Notes under the pieces: generated by a model
The model's input: only the letters and a program-made list of their open reading frames with translations
What the model was told of the DNA's origin: nothing
The model's database searches: none
Origin: Nageia nagi
Taxonomy: Eukaryota; Pinophyta
DNA: 64,000 nt
Reading direction: 5' to 3'
Assembly (NCBI GenBank): GCA_050084985.1
Contig: JBITNC010000001.1
Location: 130,448,001-130,512,000, forward strand
Translations under genes and position numbers: made by a program
Part shown: piece by piece, positions 36,790 through 49,159 of the stretch
Layout of the letters: every line of letters begins with the position of its first letter
Numbering within the stretch: position 1 is the stretch's first letter

Positions 36790-37110
36790 ATGTTTCTTCT
36801 TTATATGTGAAAGTTTGTTGATCAATTTCATTCCCAATACTCTACTCTTGAATTATGCCTTAAATTCATCTAAAAAATTATCCTAACTACTAATTGATCC
36901 ATTCAGTAGGGAACTATACCAATGTAGTGTTGCATTAGAAAAAATTCTAACAAACATTTGTACTTCCAAAACTTAATGTTCTATCCCTAGTACTTTGCAG
37001 TAAGTGTTATAATTTTCTAAATGTTCTTTTGTTGTAGTTACCAATAGGTCTCCTAAAAAGCAAGATAAATCTCCAATTTCCTTGGGTAACTTGTATCTTT
37101 ATCCTATCAA
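36790..37110 (-). pseudogene. gag N-terminal fragment downstream of ORF-A copy 2
   Basis: The minus strand reads KLPKEIGDLSCFLGDLL, then TKEHLENYNTYCKVLGIEH and LHWYSSLLNGSISS, a plant gypsy Gag capsid (compare 41945-42720). It follows ORF-A after only about 170 bp of translatable linker. It breaks off at about 36790, where the 3' UTR begins. The rest of gag and all of pol are missing, so G6 is internally deleted or non-autonomous. Confidence 0.7.
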
Positions 37111-37279
37111 ATTTTATGACCCTAAGTTATTTTGTTGTAGGGATAATTTCTCTTTCTTAGCCATTCATCTTATTTCTGTATCTATATCTATATCAAAATC
37201 TTCAAAATTAGTTTCTTCAAAATCTTCTTCTTCCTTCTCTCTTGATTTTCCTCCTCCTCATCATCACCATCACCATACC

Positions 37280-40250
37280 TTAATTTCTTAATATTTAATC
37301 TTAGCAATGTTTTTCACCTCAGTATCCTATTGATTTGCATATTTTTTGATATCAATGTCAACCTTGAATAGATAAAAAATTGATGCTATCAAGACAAACA
37401 AGGTCATGGTAGGCTTTAGAGAAGATTTTGGTATCCTTTTCAATTAATTTCTTGATTCTTTATTCTAACTCACAAACTCTTTTATATTTGACTTTTACAT
37501 CTTCCTTATCAATACCTAACTCTTCAAATTATTGGAATGTCATTTTCATATGTTTCACCTGCCTCTTCAACTTGTTAACTTCTAAATCTTTATCTTGAGC
37601 TAACTTTTTCAAAACTTTAGTTTCTTGATCAATAATATATGCATTTGACTTAATCTCTATAGGCTAAATTTCACATTCTATAGTGCTAACATTAACCTAC
37701 CTCTTATCTCTTGGATTCTTGACATTGGTAGTAAGTTTATTTATTTATAATGTCTCCTCTCTGAATTCTATTATGCTTTGTAATTTTCTAGGAAATGGTT
37801 CTACCTCTTCTATGGATTTTGCATTTTCCTCTCTCTTGCTATCACTACTAACCTCTTCAAGCCTTTTCAAATACACATCAATATCTATAAACAAATTCTC
37901 ATAGCTATGCTGATCTAACTAACTTATGTCCTTGATAGTAATAATTTTCTTATCATGTTCATTTTACCTACTCTTCTTCCTTCTCTCTTCATTTTCCTCA
38001 TCATCATCATCACCACAACCATCACCTATGAGAGCTTTAGGTGCTTGTTTAGAGGGGGTATTATGAGAGATAAAAACCTTATCTAGAGTAGAATCCTTCT
38101 TAGTTTCAGATCTCATGGATAGTCGATCCACTGTATGATATGATCCATTTTTTGATTGTCAAATTAGGATTTTTTAAGGGTTATATTCTTGCTAAGAATA
38201 TTTTGGAGTCAAATATAAATAAGCAAGAAGTAAATCTAAACTATAAGCAACAATAGAAGGAGTGAAACATTCTACCTTATTTCCCCTTCCTCTTCAAATT
38301 TGATGACATTGACAAACATATCGTTCCCTTCTCCAATAATATTTATAATATGTCTTGCATCATGATATTTTCCAAAGACTTCTTCACTATATTCTTTATT
38401 TTGTTGTTCTTCATCATCTTCTTCCTCCTCATCACTATGACTTCTCGATCCATTATCATCATCGCTACAACTCCTCAATCCATTATTGTCATCACTTCCA
38501 TGCCTTGACTTATCATCATCTAAAATACTTGAACTTTCTAAAGATCTACCATTGGAAGAAGGATTTTCATTAGGAAAATTAGTGCAACCACTCTCACCAC
38601 ACTCAAATTGAGTCTTAGGATGCTTGACAGGTTATTTTTTGGGTATTCCTAGAGTTAAAATGCTTTGAATAGGATTATTAATGATTTTCAACACATCTAC
38701 TCCTTTTGTAGAGAAAAAATGATCAAAATAGGGATCCTTTGTAAAATCTTTCTTATTTGATTATTTAGCCTCATTTAACTAGGGTAAAATCTCACGAATC
38801 TTATCTTTAGCAACTTTCTTCTTCTTCTCCCTCTCCTCCTAGGTGATTGGTTTGAAGATTTTTTGAATTTCCATCTTTGAGTGAATATTCCTATATATTT
38901 CAATTATGCTAAGATAATAGTGTTTATAATAAGTATGAAATCTCTTCTAAAATTTGTCAACTACTCCCATAGGTTCATAATGGGTCTTTAATGAATGATA
39001 TCAAAAATCATATCCCTCTATCTCGAATTTAATAGTCTTGACCTCCAACTAGTTATTGTAACTATAGTAACCATAAGTTATAGGCAACTATATCGATGCT
39101 TATTTCTTTTCTTTGGAAATTTTTTCATGAAAATAATATGTGTGTCTTATGAATTCTAAGAATACCATTCTATCATTGAGATAGCAAGGAAGTTTAAGAG
39201 GGGCTACATCGACACCATAGAATCTGATATATGAATTATCAAATTCTTCTAGATAAAATTTTTTATATCTTTTCAAGAAATCTATGACTTATAGAGAAAT
39301 TATAGGTACATTATTTGCTCCATTGAGTTTATTTTTAATGGAAAAATCCCACTCATCTATTTGCATATTAATGTGACTCCATTCCTCTTCGTTATACCAT
39401 TTAGGGTAATCCATATAAATTTTTTATATCCTTTTAAAAATTATGTATTTGACAGCATAAGCTCGAGGTCAATTTTTACCATTCAATAGTAAGAAAATAA
39501 GGTAAGATATATAAAATAAGGTCTTTGTTCTCTTCACTTTTCTCAGTTGATGGATCATACCATCACTGAAAACTTGCTTCCATTGGATTATATTTCCTTT
39601 ATTTATTGCATAAAGAAAATTGAATAAGTCTTTCTCAAAATGAATGTCTAAAGATTTGCCTGTAATTTTGTATAGGAAACTAATGGATTTATTTGTAATA
39701 TCCTAGAAGAATAATATATGTACATTCATTACTACTTGATGATCCAAACCATGATGCTATGGTTTTAACCAAGATCACACAAGGTCACTTGCTTTATGCT
39801 TAGTACTATATTTTTCTAAGTCTTTATCTATGTCTTCCTGGGTAAAGATTATATCCCTATTTGACCATCCCATTATCTTTTCAATTCCATATTTTGTTAA
39901 ATTAGCAAGAATATTTCTTTTCGCATCCTTTACTACTCTTTGTATAAATTTTATATGTGTAGCAACCTCTAAAACTAGTTCATGAAAAATGATAATGAAT
40001 GGAATAATTGTAGCCTTGAAATATCCTGAAGAATGGAGGGTATCTATTTCTTTGACCTCCTTAGGAAGTTATTCTACCTCTCTCATCATAATTATAGGAT
40101 TGGTGTGATTCCATTTGGGATATCAAGTATCCTCCATCTTATCAAAATAAAGGGCTCTTTGTTTGAATTTTCCATCTTTCTTCAACTCCATGAAACTAGT
40201 TGTTATCATACAGTTGTATCCTCCTTCCTTCTTTTTGAAAAAAAGTGAAA
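37280..40250 (-). pseudogene. ORF-A copy 2: long unrecognised protein upstream of gag
   Basis: The minus strand encodes, from about 40250 downward: a globular part (FMELKKDGKFKQRALYFDKM; YGIEKIMGWSNRDIIFTQED near 39850; DGMIHQLRKVKRTKTLFYIS near 39540; IRFYGVDVAPLKLPCYLNDR near 39200), an acidic stretch (38272-38478, DEEEEDDEEQQ) and a Lys/Glu-rich coiled coil (37283-37990; KLKRQVKHMKMTF, LEQRIKKL-like). The length is about 1000 codons, with scattered stops (mostly TAG/TAA) and few frame changes. It leads into gag, so it may be the N-terminal part of a gag polyprotein or a separate ORF upstream of gag, as known in Ogre-type elements. I do not recognise the family. Confidence 0.75.
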
Positions 40251-41944
40251 TCATAAATTTATAAAAATTTTCATTTTATTAAATTTAAGTGTTTTTCCAT
40301 TGGTTGCATCCAAGTAGGAAACTACCTTCAAGTTACTTAACAAAATTGTTTATTCATGCCCAAATTACAATCAATATGTATGCAACAATAATAATTCACT
40401 TAGTCACTTCTAACTTGATTTCAAATTAGCTACAACAAACTATATGACTTAGTTGAGCTAGATCAACTCTCAAATCCAATATGATAACTAAATAAAATTA
40501 GTCATTTCTAAGCTTAGGCATACTTAGATGTGATTAGAAATTGCCTTGGTTGATTCAAGGTTAAAGCATTTAGGACTATGATTAAGTGTTAACTTTATTT
40601 GCTTCCATTTTTATAGTAATATTCATGAGATAATAATATTTCACATAGTTGCATCCCTTTTTCTTCTAAATTGACTACAACCATAGTATTTCACTTGGTC
40701 TCCTTAACTCAAACATTAGTACTAATGCGAAAAAGGGAAATAATATATTCAAATAGGCTAAGTCATAGACCTAAGAATGTTTTCTGTAGTTAGAAATATG
40801 TTCAAAATAATACAACAATGATAAGGAGATTGATTTAGTCACATTTGGATAGAAATATAACTCAATGAGATAAATATTAAATACTTAGTCACAATCACCA
40901 AGGCAATGAACTCAATGCGATGGAATGAAAGCTCTATCACTCCTACTTTAAACACTACAAACCACTCTGATAAAGGCTAAGACTAAGGCATATTCACCTT
41001 AAAAGCAAAATCAATGTGATAAAGGGAGACTTTAAAAGTGATAGGTGAGAAAATAAACCATGGCTTAAGTATTTATAGGCAAAAACCCTACCAAAGGACA
41101 CATGTTATCATTATAGGGACTAACATGATAAATTTGATGATGGAGGAAATATTGGTGGGTGGTTATGATTGAAACTATTATAATTTCTAGTTGATGAAAT
41201 TGGGTAATACCCTAAGTTTTGTTTGATATATGGTTTACTCAATGTGACAAACCATGACTCCTTTGTCGATGTGAGTTAGATGTCTACACAAAGTTACTAT
41301 GTTAAACATTTTCTTCACTCTAAGTTAGAAGTTTACCTCAATTCTACAAAGTAAAATTTTCAAATCATGTTAGGTAGGAAGTCTACTCAATATGATCATA
41401 GATAAACCCTTAGTCATATCTGATTATATTTCTACTTTGATGTGATAATTGAAGGTAAAAATATAGTAAAATTCATGAAATCTTGATCTAGTTTCAAAAA
41501 TGAAGATTGTTTTTGCTTTTAAGACTTAATGAGAACCGACTTCTACCTTTCAGTGTAAATATTGAGAACTTGATTTTGAAAATGAAAGTTTAAAACTTGT
41601 CATTAAATGGTTGAGTAGGAATGAATTCCATTTCATGTCTAGGTTAAGCACTAGTAATCAAAATGGAGAATGATATTCAATTATTTGTAAAAATTGACTT
41701 CCATGTTAATTTATAGAATATGATATCCAATATGAAAATGCTACCTAACAATCCAAAATCCTTTTGTGATGAAAAGGATGTGATCTTAAAAAATCTTTAC
41801 TTTTAGATTTTTAAACTATACAAATTTTTATGTATTTTTTGTTCATTAGGAAAAAAAAAGAAATTTTTCCTAGATACCTATTTTGAGGAAATAGTAAAAA
41901 CAAAATGATGTTAAAAAATTAGATGGTAACATATTGCTTAATGT
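40251..41944. other. noncoding sequence between ORF-A copy 2 and the next gag
   Basis: AT-rich. The phrase 'actcaatgtgat/actcaatgcgat' recurs (about 40861-41040 and 41230-41400). It could be a 5' leader or a decayed LTR, but no LTR ends or pair could be assigned. Confidence 0.35.
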
Positions 41945-42720
41945 TCATTTTCTTCTTTCTTAAAAGGTGATAATTTGGACTCATTCATATTTCTTGAGGA
42001 AATAATCAATTCTTGATATCTCATGGCTTCTTCAGTCGCATCACTAAAATAGAGTGGGAAAAAATAGTTTACAACATAGGAGAGTTCTAAATCTAAAATA
42101 TTGATGAATAAATATTTATTAAAAGCTTCAATTGGTCTTAAATCTACTGGTATCTTTTGGTATAACTTATTAAATCAATAAATAAAATAAACTATCAATT
42201 ATTTCTCTTTTTTATTTATGTGGGAGATTTCATTTACAAATTTTGGACCAATAGCCCTACTTTTGAAACTTTTCAAGAAAACCATTGTGAGGTCATCCCA
42301 AGATGTTATGGAAGTGAGTGGTAATGAATTTTATCAATGTAATATTTCTTTAGTGAAGGTTTACATCATCATTTAAACTCCCAAATATTCATGTTCTATG
42401 GGTAAAATTTCATAAAACATGTTGAAATCATTAAGGTGTTCTTTAGCTATAATACTTGATGTCTCTTTGAAGTAGATAAGGAGGTTTTTTGTATCTTTTG
42501 GTAACTTATGCTTATCTCCTACTAACTTTAAAGTACATTGATTATTTAACTATGGTATCATAACTCCTTATATGTTTTAGTTTGGGATAGATTCTACTCC
42601 ACCTAGAGCTCTACCTCCAAGACCTCTACTAGTAGGTGGTAGTTATCCTCCACTGACTTTACCTCCTACTCCTTGAATATATGGCATAGATGAGAGAGAT
42701 GGAATCAAAACATTAGAATA
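41945..42720 (-). pseudogene. gag of a second gypsy element (G5)
   Basis: The minus strand reads, from 42545 downward: KLPKDTKNLLIYFKE, AKEHLNDFNMFYEILPIEHE, a SLPLTSITSWDDL segment, FNKLYQKIPVDLRPIEAF and LSYVVNYFFPLYFSDATEE. This is a complete plant gypsy Gag capsid in outline, with a Gly/Pro-rich stretch just upstream (42570-42700). A handful of stops interrupt it. It is related to the fragment at 36790-37110. Further upstream it may have continued across the LINE toward ORF-C. Confidence 0.7.
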
Positions 42721-43559
42721 TCTAGGTTATGTTTGAAGAGGATCAAGATTTTATATTCCTATTTAGATTTGATAATATTCATATCTTTTTTACCTATATA
42801 TATCTTTTCTTTATATATGTAATTTCCTTTCAATTTGAGTAGGATCTACACTCTTAATCCTACTATTGATGATCCATAACTTCTTATGTCCAGATAGGTA
42901 TTCTATTTTTAATAATAAATGAATAACTTAAAATTAAGTTGAATTAGTATAATGTACTTATCATTATTTTTAATGTTGATTCATATTGAATTAAATAACC
43001 TTCAATTGGAAGGACAAATTTAGATTTGTGATCAATAAAATCTTCCTCTTTTTCAAAATCACTATTTGAAATAAAACCAACAAAACAAAAATTTATACCA
43101 TAAAAATTAATTCTATTATTCTTATATCCTTTATGTCCATCAATATAGCTTTATGCCTAGTATGGAAAAGGTAGAAGTTTCTTCTCACTAATTGGTTTTT
43201 TCTGATATTCTGAGATTAGATTTATTTCCTTATTCATGTTCTCAATTTCTTCAATTAGAATGTTAGCAATGCTTATTATGTTCCTAGAAGAAATTGAATT
43301 TTGGATTACAACAAAAAGCTTGTTTACTCTTATCAATACATATTCGATCAAAAATAACTAAACTAAATTTCTTTCTATAGGTAAGAGAAACTTGATTCTG
43401 TAGTCGATAATGTCTTCTTTTTCAAATTCTTCTCTAGACTCAGTATAATATCCATCTATGGTATCAAAAATTTATTCTTAAAAAATACTTTAAGGTTTTA
43501 ATGGTCTTGGTGCTTCTAAATTTTTTTAACTTTTGAAAAGCCTTCTATTAAATATCATT

Positions 43560-46500
43560 TTTTTTGGTAGTTTAAAAAAGATTTTGATACTATTTTTTCA
43601 GCTTACATATGATACAAAAATATATACAGAGCAAATTGCAAGCTAGCACATGAAATAGAAAATAGAGGGACATAATAACTAAGAAATCATTGAGGGGGGC
43701 TAGTAGTTTTTTGGAGTTTATGTTTCCAAGCAACATGGAAATGCTTTCAATTAGTAGTGGACTCTAATTTCTTGTAAGATTCTTCATTTATTGATGTGAA
43801 TGCTACCCAAATGGTTACCATATGTGAGTTAAAGGTGTGCTAGATTGTGTCAACAGAGGATTGTGATCTATGGAAGACACACTTGTTATGTTCCATACAA
43901 ATACACCATATAAGAATTGAGGTGGCTACATTTGATAATATTATCAAAGCTAAAAAAATAGAGAGGAGTCTCCAAAGAGAGGATAATGTCACCAACATGC
44001 TCAGGCATGACTCTAGGAAGTGAGATGATGGAGAGTAACCTATCCTAGGGGCATGAAGTAAATGGGAAATGAATAAAAATATGGGATCTTATTTCAGTTG
44101 AATCACCACATATGACATAATTTTGGTGGAGCATCCATCCTCATTTTGCTAACTGGTCCACTATTAGATATTTCTCATGAGAAACCATTCGTAAATGAAA
44201 ATTAGCTTTAGGACATGCTTTGGAATTCCAAATATTCCTCCAAACAATAGATAGAAATCATGTTTGACTTGGGTTGAGAAAACCTAAAATACGAAGCTAG
44301 TAAAGCAATAATTGGATTTTGAGGCAGCCCAAATGTGATGATCAACTTCATCTAGTTTGAGTTGGTATAAAAGTAAGAGAGACTCCAATTATTTTATTTC
44401 TCTTGTAAACTCTATTTGGATATAATTAAGACTCTTCTATTTTATTTTGAGAGAAGGGCCATCATATTCCCAAACCTAGTAGTCATGCACTTGGACTCCT
44501 CACTTGTGCTAAAGAAGCTACGCAATAGGGCAGAGAGCCAAGATGGAGGAAAGGGGAACCATGCATAATTAGGTGTCATTTGGAAGCTCACTTTAGATCC
44601 ATCATCAATAGTCCATTGTAGATTACAAAAAATAATAGGCATGACCTTACAAATGCCATTCCAAATCATGGATCCAGAGAGCAAATATTTTGAGGTGAAA
44701 ATATGTTTTGGTTCCCCACTTTCAAAGTATTTGGTTTGTATAGCTATGCTATAAAGGGAATGAGATTCAATGAAGATTATTTAGGTCAACTTACCTACCA
44801 TTATTTAGTTCATCATACAAAGACCCTAGATACCAAGGCCACTTGAGTCTATACTTGTGCAAACTACCTTCCAAGAGACTAGGTGGACTTTTTATTGTTT
44901 AAAGGTATCCTACCAAAGGAAATTCCTCATCAAATTTTCTAGTAAATGCAAGATTTTGTATGGCAACCAAAATATACCAAACCAAAATATTAGAATGGTA
45001 CTTAAAATGTATTTGATTTTTGTGAGTCTTTCGATCAATGAGAGTCATTTTTACTTCCATCTTGCTAGCTTGGATTATAACTTACTAATGATGTACTCCC
45101 AAAAATTACTAACATTTCCCCCTTAGAATAGTGGGATGCCTAGATATATGCTTGATAGTGAGTCCATAGACATACCTATCAACCTAGCCATCAATCGTAA
45201 AAAATGAGGAGAGAGATTAATTCCATAGAGCTTAGACTTATTGTAATTTACCTATTAACCAGAGGTAAGTTTGTAAGAGTTTAACATACTTTTAATTCTT
45301 ATAATCTCCTTAATGTTTGAGTATGAATCAAGTAGGGTACCATATGTAAATTGAGAATGAATGATAGGGGGAATATGTTGTTGATCTTGAATTCCTAGAT
45401 TCACCCAAATGATTGAAGGTGTCTCATTCCCCTACCTGTAACTTCTACCACTATGATGAATAGGTAAGGGGAGAGGGGGTAACCTTTTTTAAGGCCATGA
45501 GAGCTTGTGAAAAAACCTCTAGCACTTAGATTGACAAGGATAGAGAAAGAGGCATGATGGATAAGACTCATTATCCACTATATCCACTTCCTCTCAAAAT
45601 CAAACTTGGCTAACAAACACTCTTGGAAGGACTAATCAACTCTATCAAATACTTTCTTCATATTGATATTGATAAGAAAACCTTTCCTATTATGGGAGTT
45701 CAAGGAGTGGATAACTTCATGAATGAGAATAGGCTCTTCCATGAGCTACCTTCCACTAATGAAAGCTTTATGTTCTTTAAACATGAGAGTGTATATGACT
45801 CATTTCAATTGATTTGTGGCCACCTTGGATATGATCTTATAAATAGAATTGCACAAGCCTACGATGGGATGGAAAGCATCTAAGAAGCTTACCTTAGTTA
45901 CCTTGGTGATCAAAGTAAGGAAGGTGTGATTAAGTATTTTAAGCATCTATTTAGAAAAGAAATATTCCCTTACAACATTCATAATATCCACATTGAGAGG
46001 TTTTTGAAATTGTTGGAAAAAACCAAGGAAAAACCCATCTATTCCAAGGATCCCCAAATATTCATTTGAAATAAAACTTGCTCAAATTCCTCCTCTAAGA
46101 AAGGAACATTGAGAGAAGAATTCTGATAAAATGAGATAGTAAATGAGTTTAATTCTAGGAATTGGACTTGAGCTTGGATTCTATCTTGATCTTCACTTAT
46201 GAGGAAGTTCCTATAAAATGAAATGAAATGTTCATCAAGTTCATCCAGTTTGGAGATGTATATTCCATTAGAGGAAGTGAGGCTAGAGATGTGATTGGTG
46301 GCTCTATGGGACATGGTGGAGAGGTGGAAGTATTTTGTGTTTCTATCACCTTCCTGTAACCACTTTATGCAAGATTTTTTTTCCAAAATATTTCCTCTTA
46401 GATGTAAACCTCATCAAGACATTGGAGAATGGCTTGTTCCTATTCCAAGAGAGAATCATCATGTCCTTCTTGAAGGAAATATTCCACCTCTTGAATTTTG

Positions 46501-47460
46501 TGTTCCAACTTAACTCTTTTTTTTTGAAACATGCCCAAACATGGTTTTGTTCTAGTATTTTAGTTTGTACTTGAGCCTACTAAGTTTGGTAGCAAACAAA
46601 CACATGTGGGTATCATAGATCTGGTTCTCCTCCTACCATCATTTTTTTATTTGATCAATGAAGTATGGATGTGACAACCACATACACTTGAAGTGGAAGG
46701 GGGAGCCTCTAGGCTTGGATTGCAAATCAAGTGAAAGCATTATAGGTTAATGGTTAAACCTCTATGAGGTAAAACCTTAGATTATATGAGAATACATTTA
46801 TCATACCAATGTGCTGTGTGTAGGAAATTATCAAATTTCTAGAGAATTATGTGAGGTACATTATTTTTATTGGTACAAGTGAAGAGACCATTCTTATAAA
46901 AAGATTCCACCAATAGGTTATGATCAATAAAATAATTAAGGAATTCATGTCTCAATTCAAGTTTTTTGGTTCTACCTTGTTTTTCCTCTAAACTATGCAT
47001 GGAATTTACATCTCCCCCTCTGATGGAAAGGAAATCACCATGAAAGAGAAACCAAAATGATATTTGGTTCCAATTATCCTATTTTTTAAAATATTTTGGG
47101 GGGAATACACATTTACTATACCAAAATGAAGATCAGTGGTGAGGCATTTACATGTTACAACTAGCCAAGAGTCTTTCATGCCAGTAAGACTACATTGAAT
47201 TTGGGAATTATCCCATAAGAGGATAAGCTTGCTATATTAGCCTCTGGAGTCACTAGCCAAAATTTATCTCTAAGGCCAAATCTTATTTGTATAGCTCTTT
47301 GCTTCTTTTATCGATAGTTTGCATTCTTGAATGAGTAGAATCAAGGGTCTAATAAACTAAATCATAGCTCTAAATTTTCTAAGTTTTAAGGGGTCATGGA
47401 AGCCCCTTGTATTCTAGGATGTAACCAAGATAATTACATAGGCTTTTTTTTCTAAGAACT
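43560..47460 (-). mobile_element. L1-type LINE, ORF2 remnant
   Basis: Minus-strand remnants in L1 order: endonuclease (about 47455-46650), linker, reverse transcriptase (about 46000-44900) and a C-terminal region (44442-44900). No LTRs. The 3' end (left) lies near a T-run at about 43556-43563, which would be the poly-A tail on the minus strand. ORF1 and target duplications were not found. Confidence 0.8.
43700..47455 (-). pseudogene. LINE ORF2 (endonuclease-RT), FADD motif lost
   Basis: The endonuclease starts near 47455 with NTRGFHDPLKLRKFRAMI and LLIQECKLSIKEAKS (the metal-binding Asn and Glu of APE-type nucleases). The open frame 46039-46386 reads CIKWLQEGDRNTKYFHLSTM, the linker typical of plant L1 ORF2. 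RT follows: HEVIHSLNSHNRKGFLINID near 45650, FSILVNLSARGFFTSSHGL and PLSPYLFIIV near 45480, and a motif that should be FADDT but reads FTYGT (about 45340). 44442-44684 reads IWNGICKVMPIIFCNLQWTI, the C-terminal part. Frames shift repeatedly, so this is a dead copy. It would nick target DNA and reverse-transcribe its own RNA if intact. Confidence 0.82.
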
Positions 47461-49159
47461 CATCCATTTGAGATTGAGTCCCTTCAACTAAACCTTAAAT
47501 GGCTTGCTTCTAAAATTGATCATGAAAGTCTAGCATTCGCTATTCCTTTTCTTTTCTATGTTAATTGTTTTAAGATTGTTTGGGGTCTATTTGATCAGAT
47601 GATATTTAGGGGAGAGTTCTTAAAGTAGCTAAGTGCTAGTGTACTAAGGTGAATCCTCTATTATCTTTGGTAAAGAATACCCTCTTAATTAATACCCATT
47701 TCATCTAGTGGTTATGTATTAAATTCATAGTTATAATTCTAATGAATGATTTCTATCGCTATAAATATATCTCCAAAGAAGGTTGGTTCTTATTAGGATT
47801 AAACTGGGAATTGTAAAAGCAAAAGTTGCAAAAAAAATTATGAGACTAAAGCAAATCTAAAATGTTAGGTTAGTGAGTGTAAATGAGAAAAAATAAATAT
47901 TCAAACTAGCATAGGCATCCATTATAGCAAATCCAAGCTAGTCAAATACTTTGGTTTTGTAACCACCAAATAATGCATGAAATTTTAAGTAATAATAACC
48001 TACAAGTGCTTTACAGATATGGATTATCTATTGATAAGCTCTCATAATTCATGAAGTGCAAGCAAACATATCACATAATGATTTAAGAACAGTGACAAAT
48101 AGATCATAGTTAAGAGATTAAGAAGCAAATTATATTCTATTATCATTTACACAAGTACAAAATAGGAGTAATATCTACTATATTCGATCCCTTCTCATTC
48201 AATAAAGGTAATATTTATAGTTTTTCTCTAAAAAATATCTTCTAACTAATTCTTAACAAACTTTGACAAATAAAATATTTGTAACTAACTATATAGATAT
48301 TTATAGTGTATCAAATTTGATCTCTAATAAGACTTACAACTTGGATTCAAATCTACAAATATCTAGATGAATCTTTCATATGTGCTAACATTCTTCAGCT
48401 TCTTTAGAACTTGAAAGCTAAATCTGTAAATTGAAATCACCTTCTTGCAATGAAAATATGTTTTGTTGGAATTTTGACAATATATACAAGTACTTGGATT
48501 CAGACAGACCCGTAGGAATCAAATGGTAAAACATATTATTTTGATAGAATGCTATAAGCATGCTTTGATTTGGATGGTCAAAACCTAAATCTTCAAAATT
48601 GGAATATTTAAGATGATTGATTTAATTAATATTCTCATTGGTATATGATCAAACCATCTCTAGTAGGGCTAGAATTGAAGAAATTTACTTATCTAATTTT
48701 CTTGCTATTTCAGAGGAATATGGTCTTCTCCGTTCTATCGAATCTTTTACAAAATTAAATGTTTAATAAAACATAAGAAAATGGCTAAGTATAACATTGT
48801 ATTATTTTGTTTCCACTTTGGTGAACTTCATTCATCTAAAAATTGTTGCATCCTTGCTAAAATTGAACATTATTGGAAATGTTCAAAAATGAGGAAGTCC
48901 CAACACTTAACTTATTTTTCTACTACTCTAGAAACTTTGTGCACACCAATACTCCCATATCTCTACCAAAATCAAACACTATAGAAAATGTCTAAAATAG
49001 AGCATACACATAAAAAAACTCATCTTATATCTTCAAAAAATGTATGGATATATATTCTAACATCTAGTTGGTAGATTTTTGCTACCAAATCTCAAAATTG
49101 GGACCAAAACTATCAAAATTTGTACAAAACTTCCATCAAATTGTACAAAAAACACCTTA
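47461..49159. other. unassigned sequence between the LINE and ORF-C
   Basis: AT-rich with no recognised coding sequence. By position it should hold the 3' UTR and 3' LTR of G2 (if ORF-C belongs to G2) or the leader of G5. I could not identify LTR ends. Confidence 0.3.
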
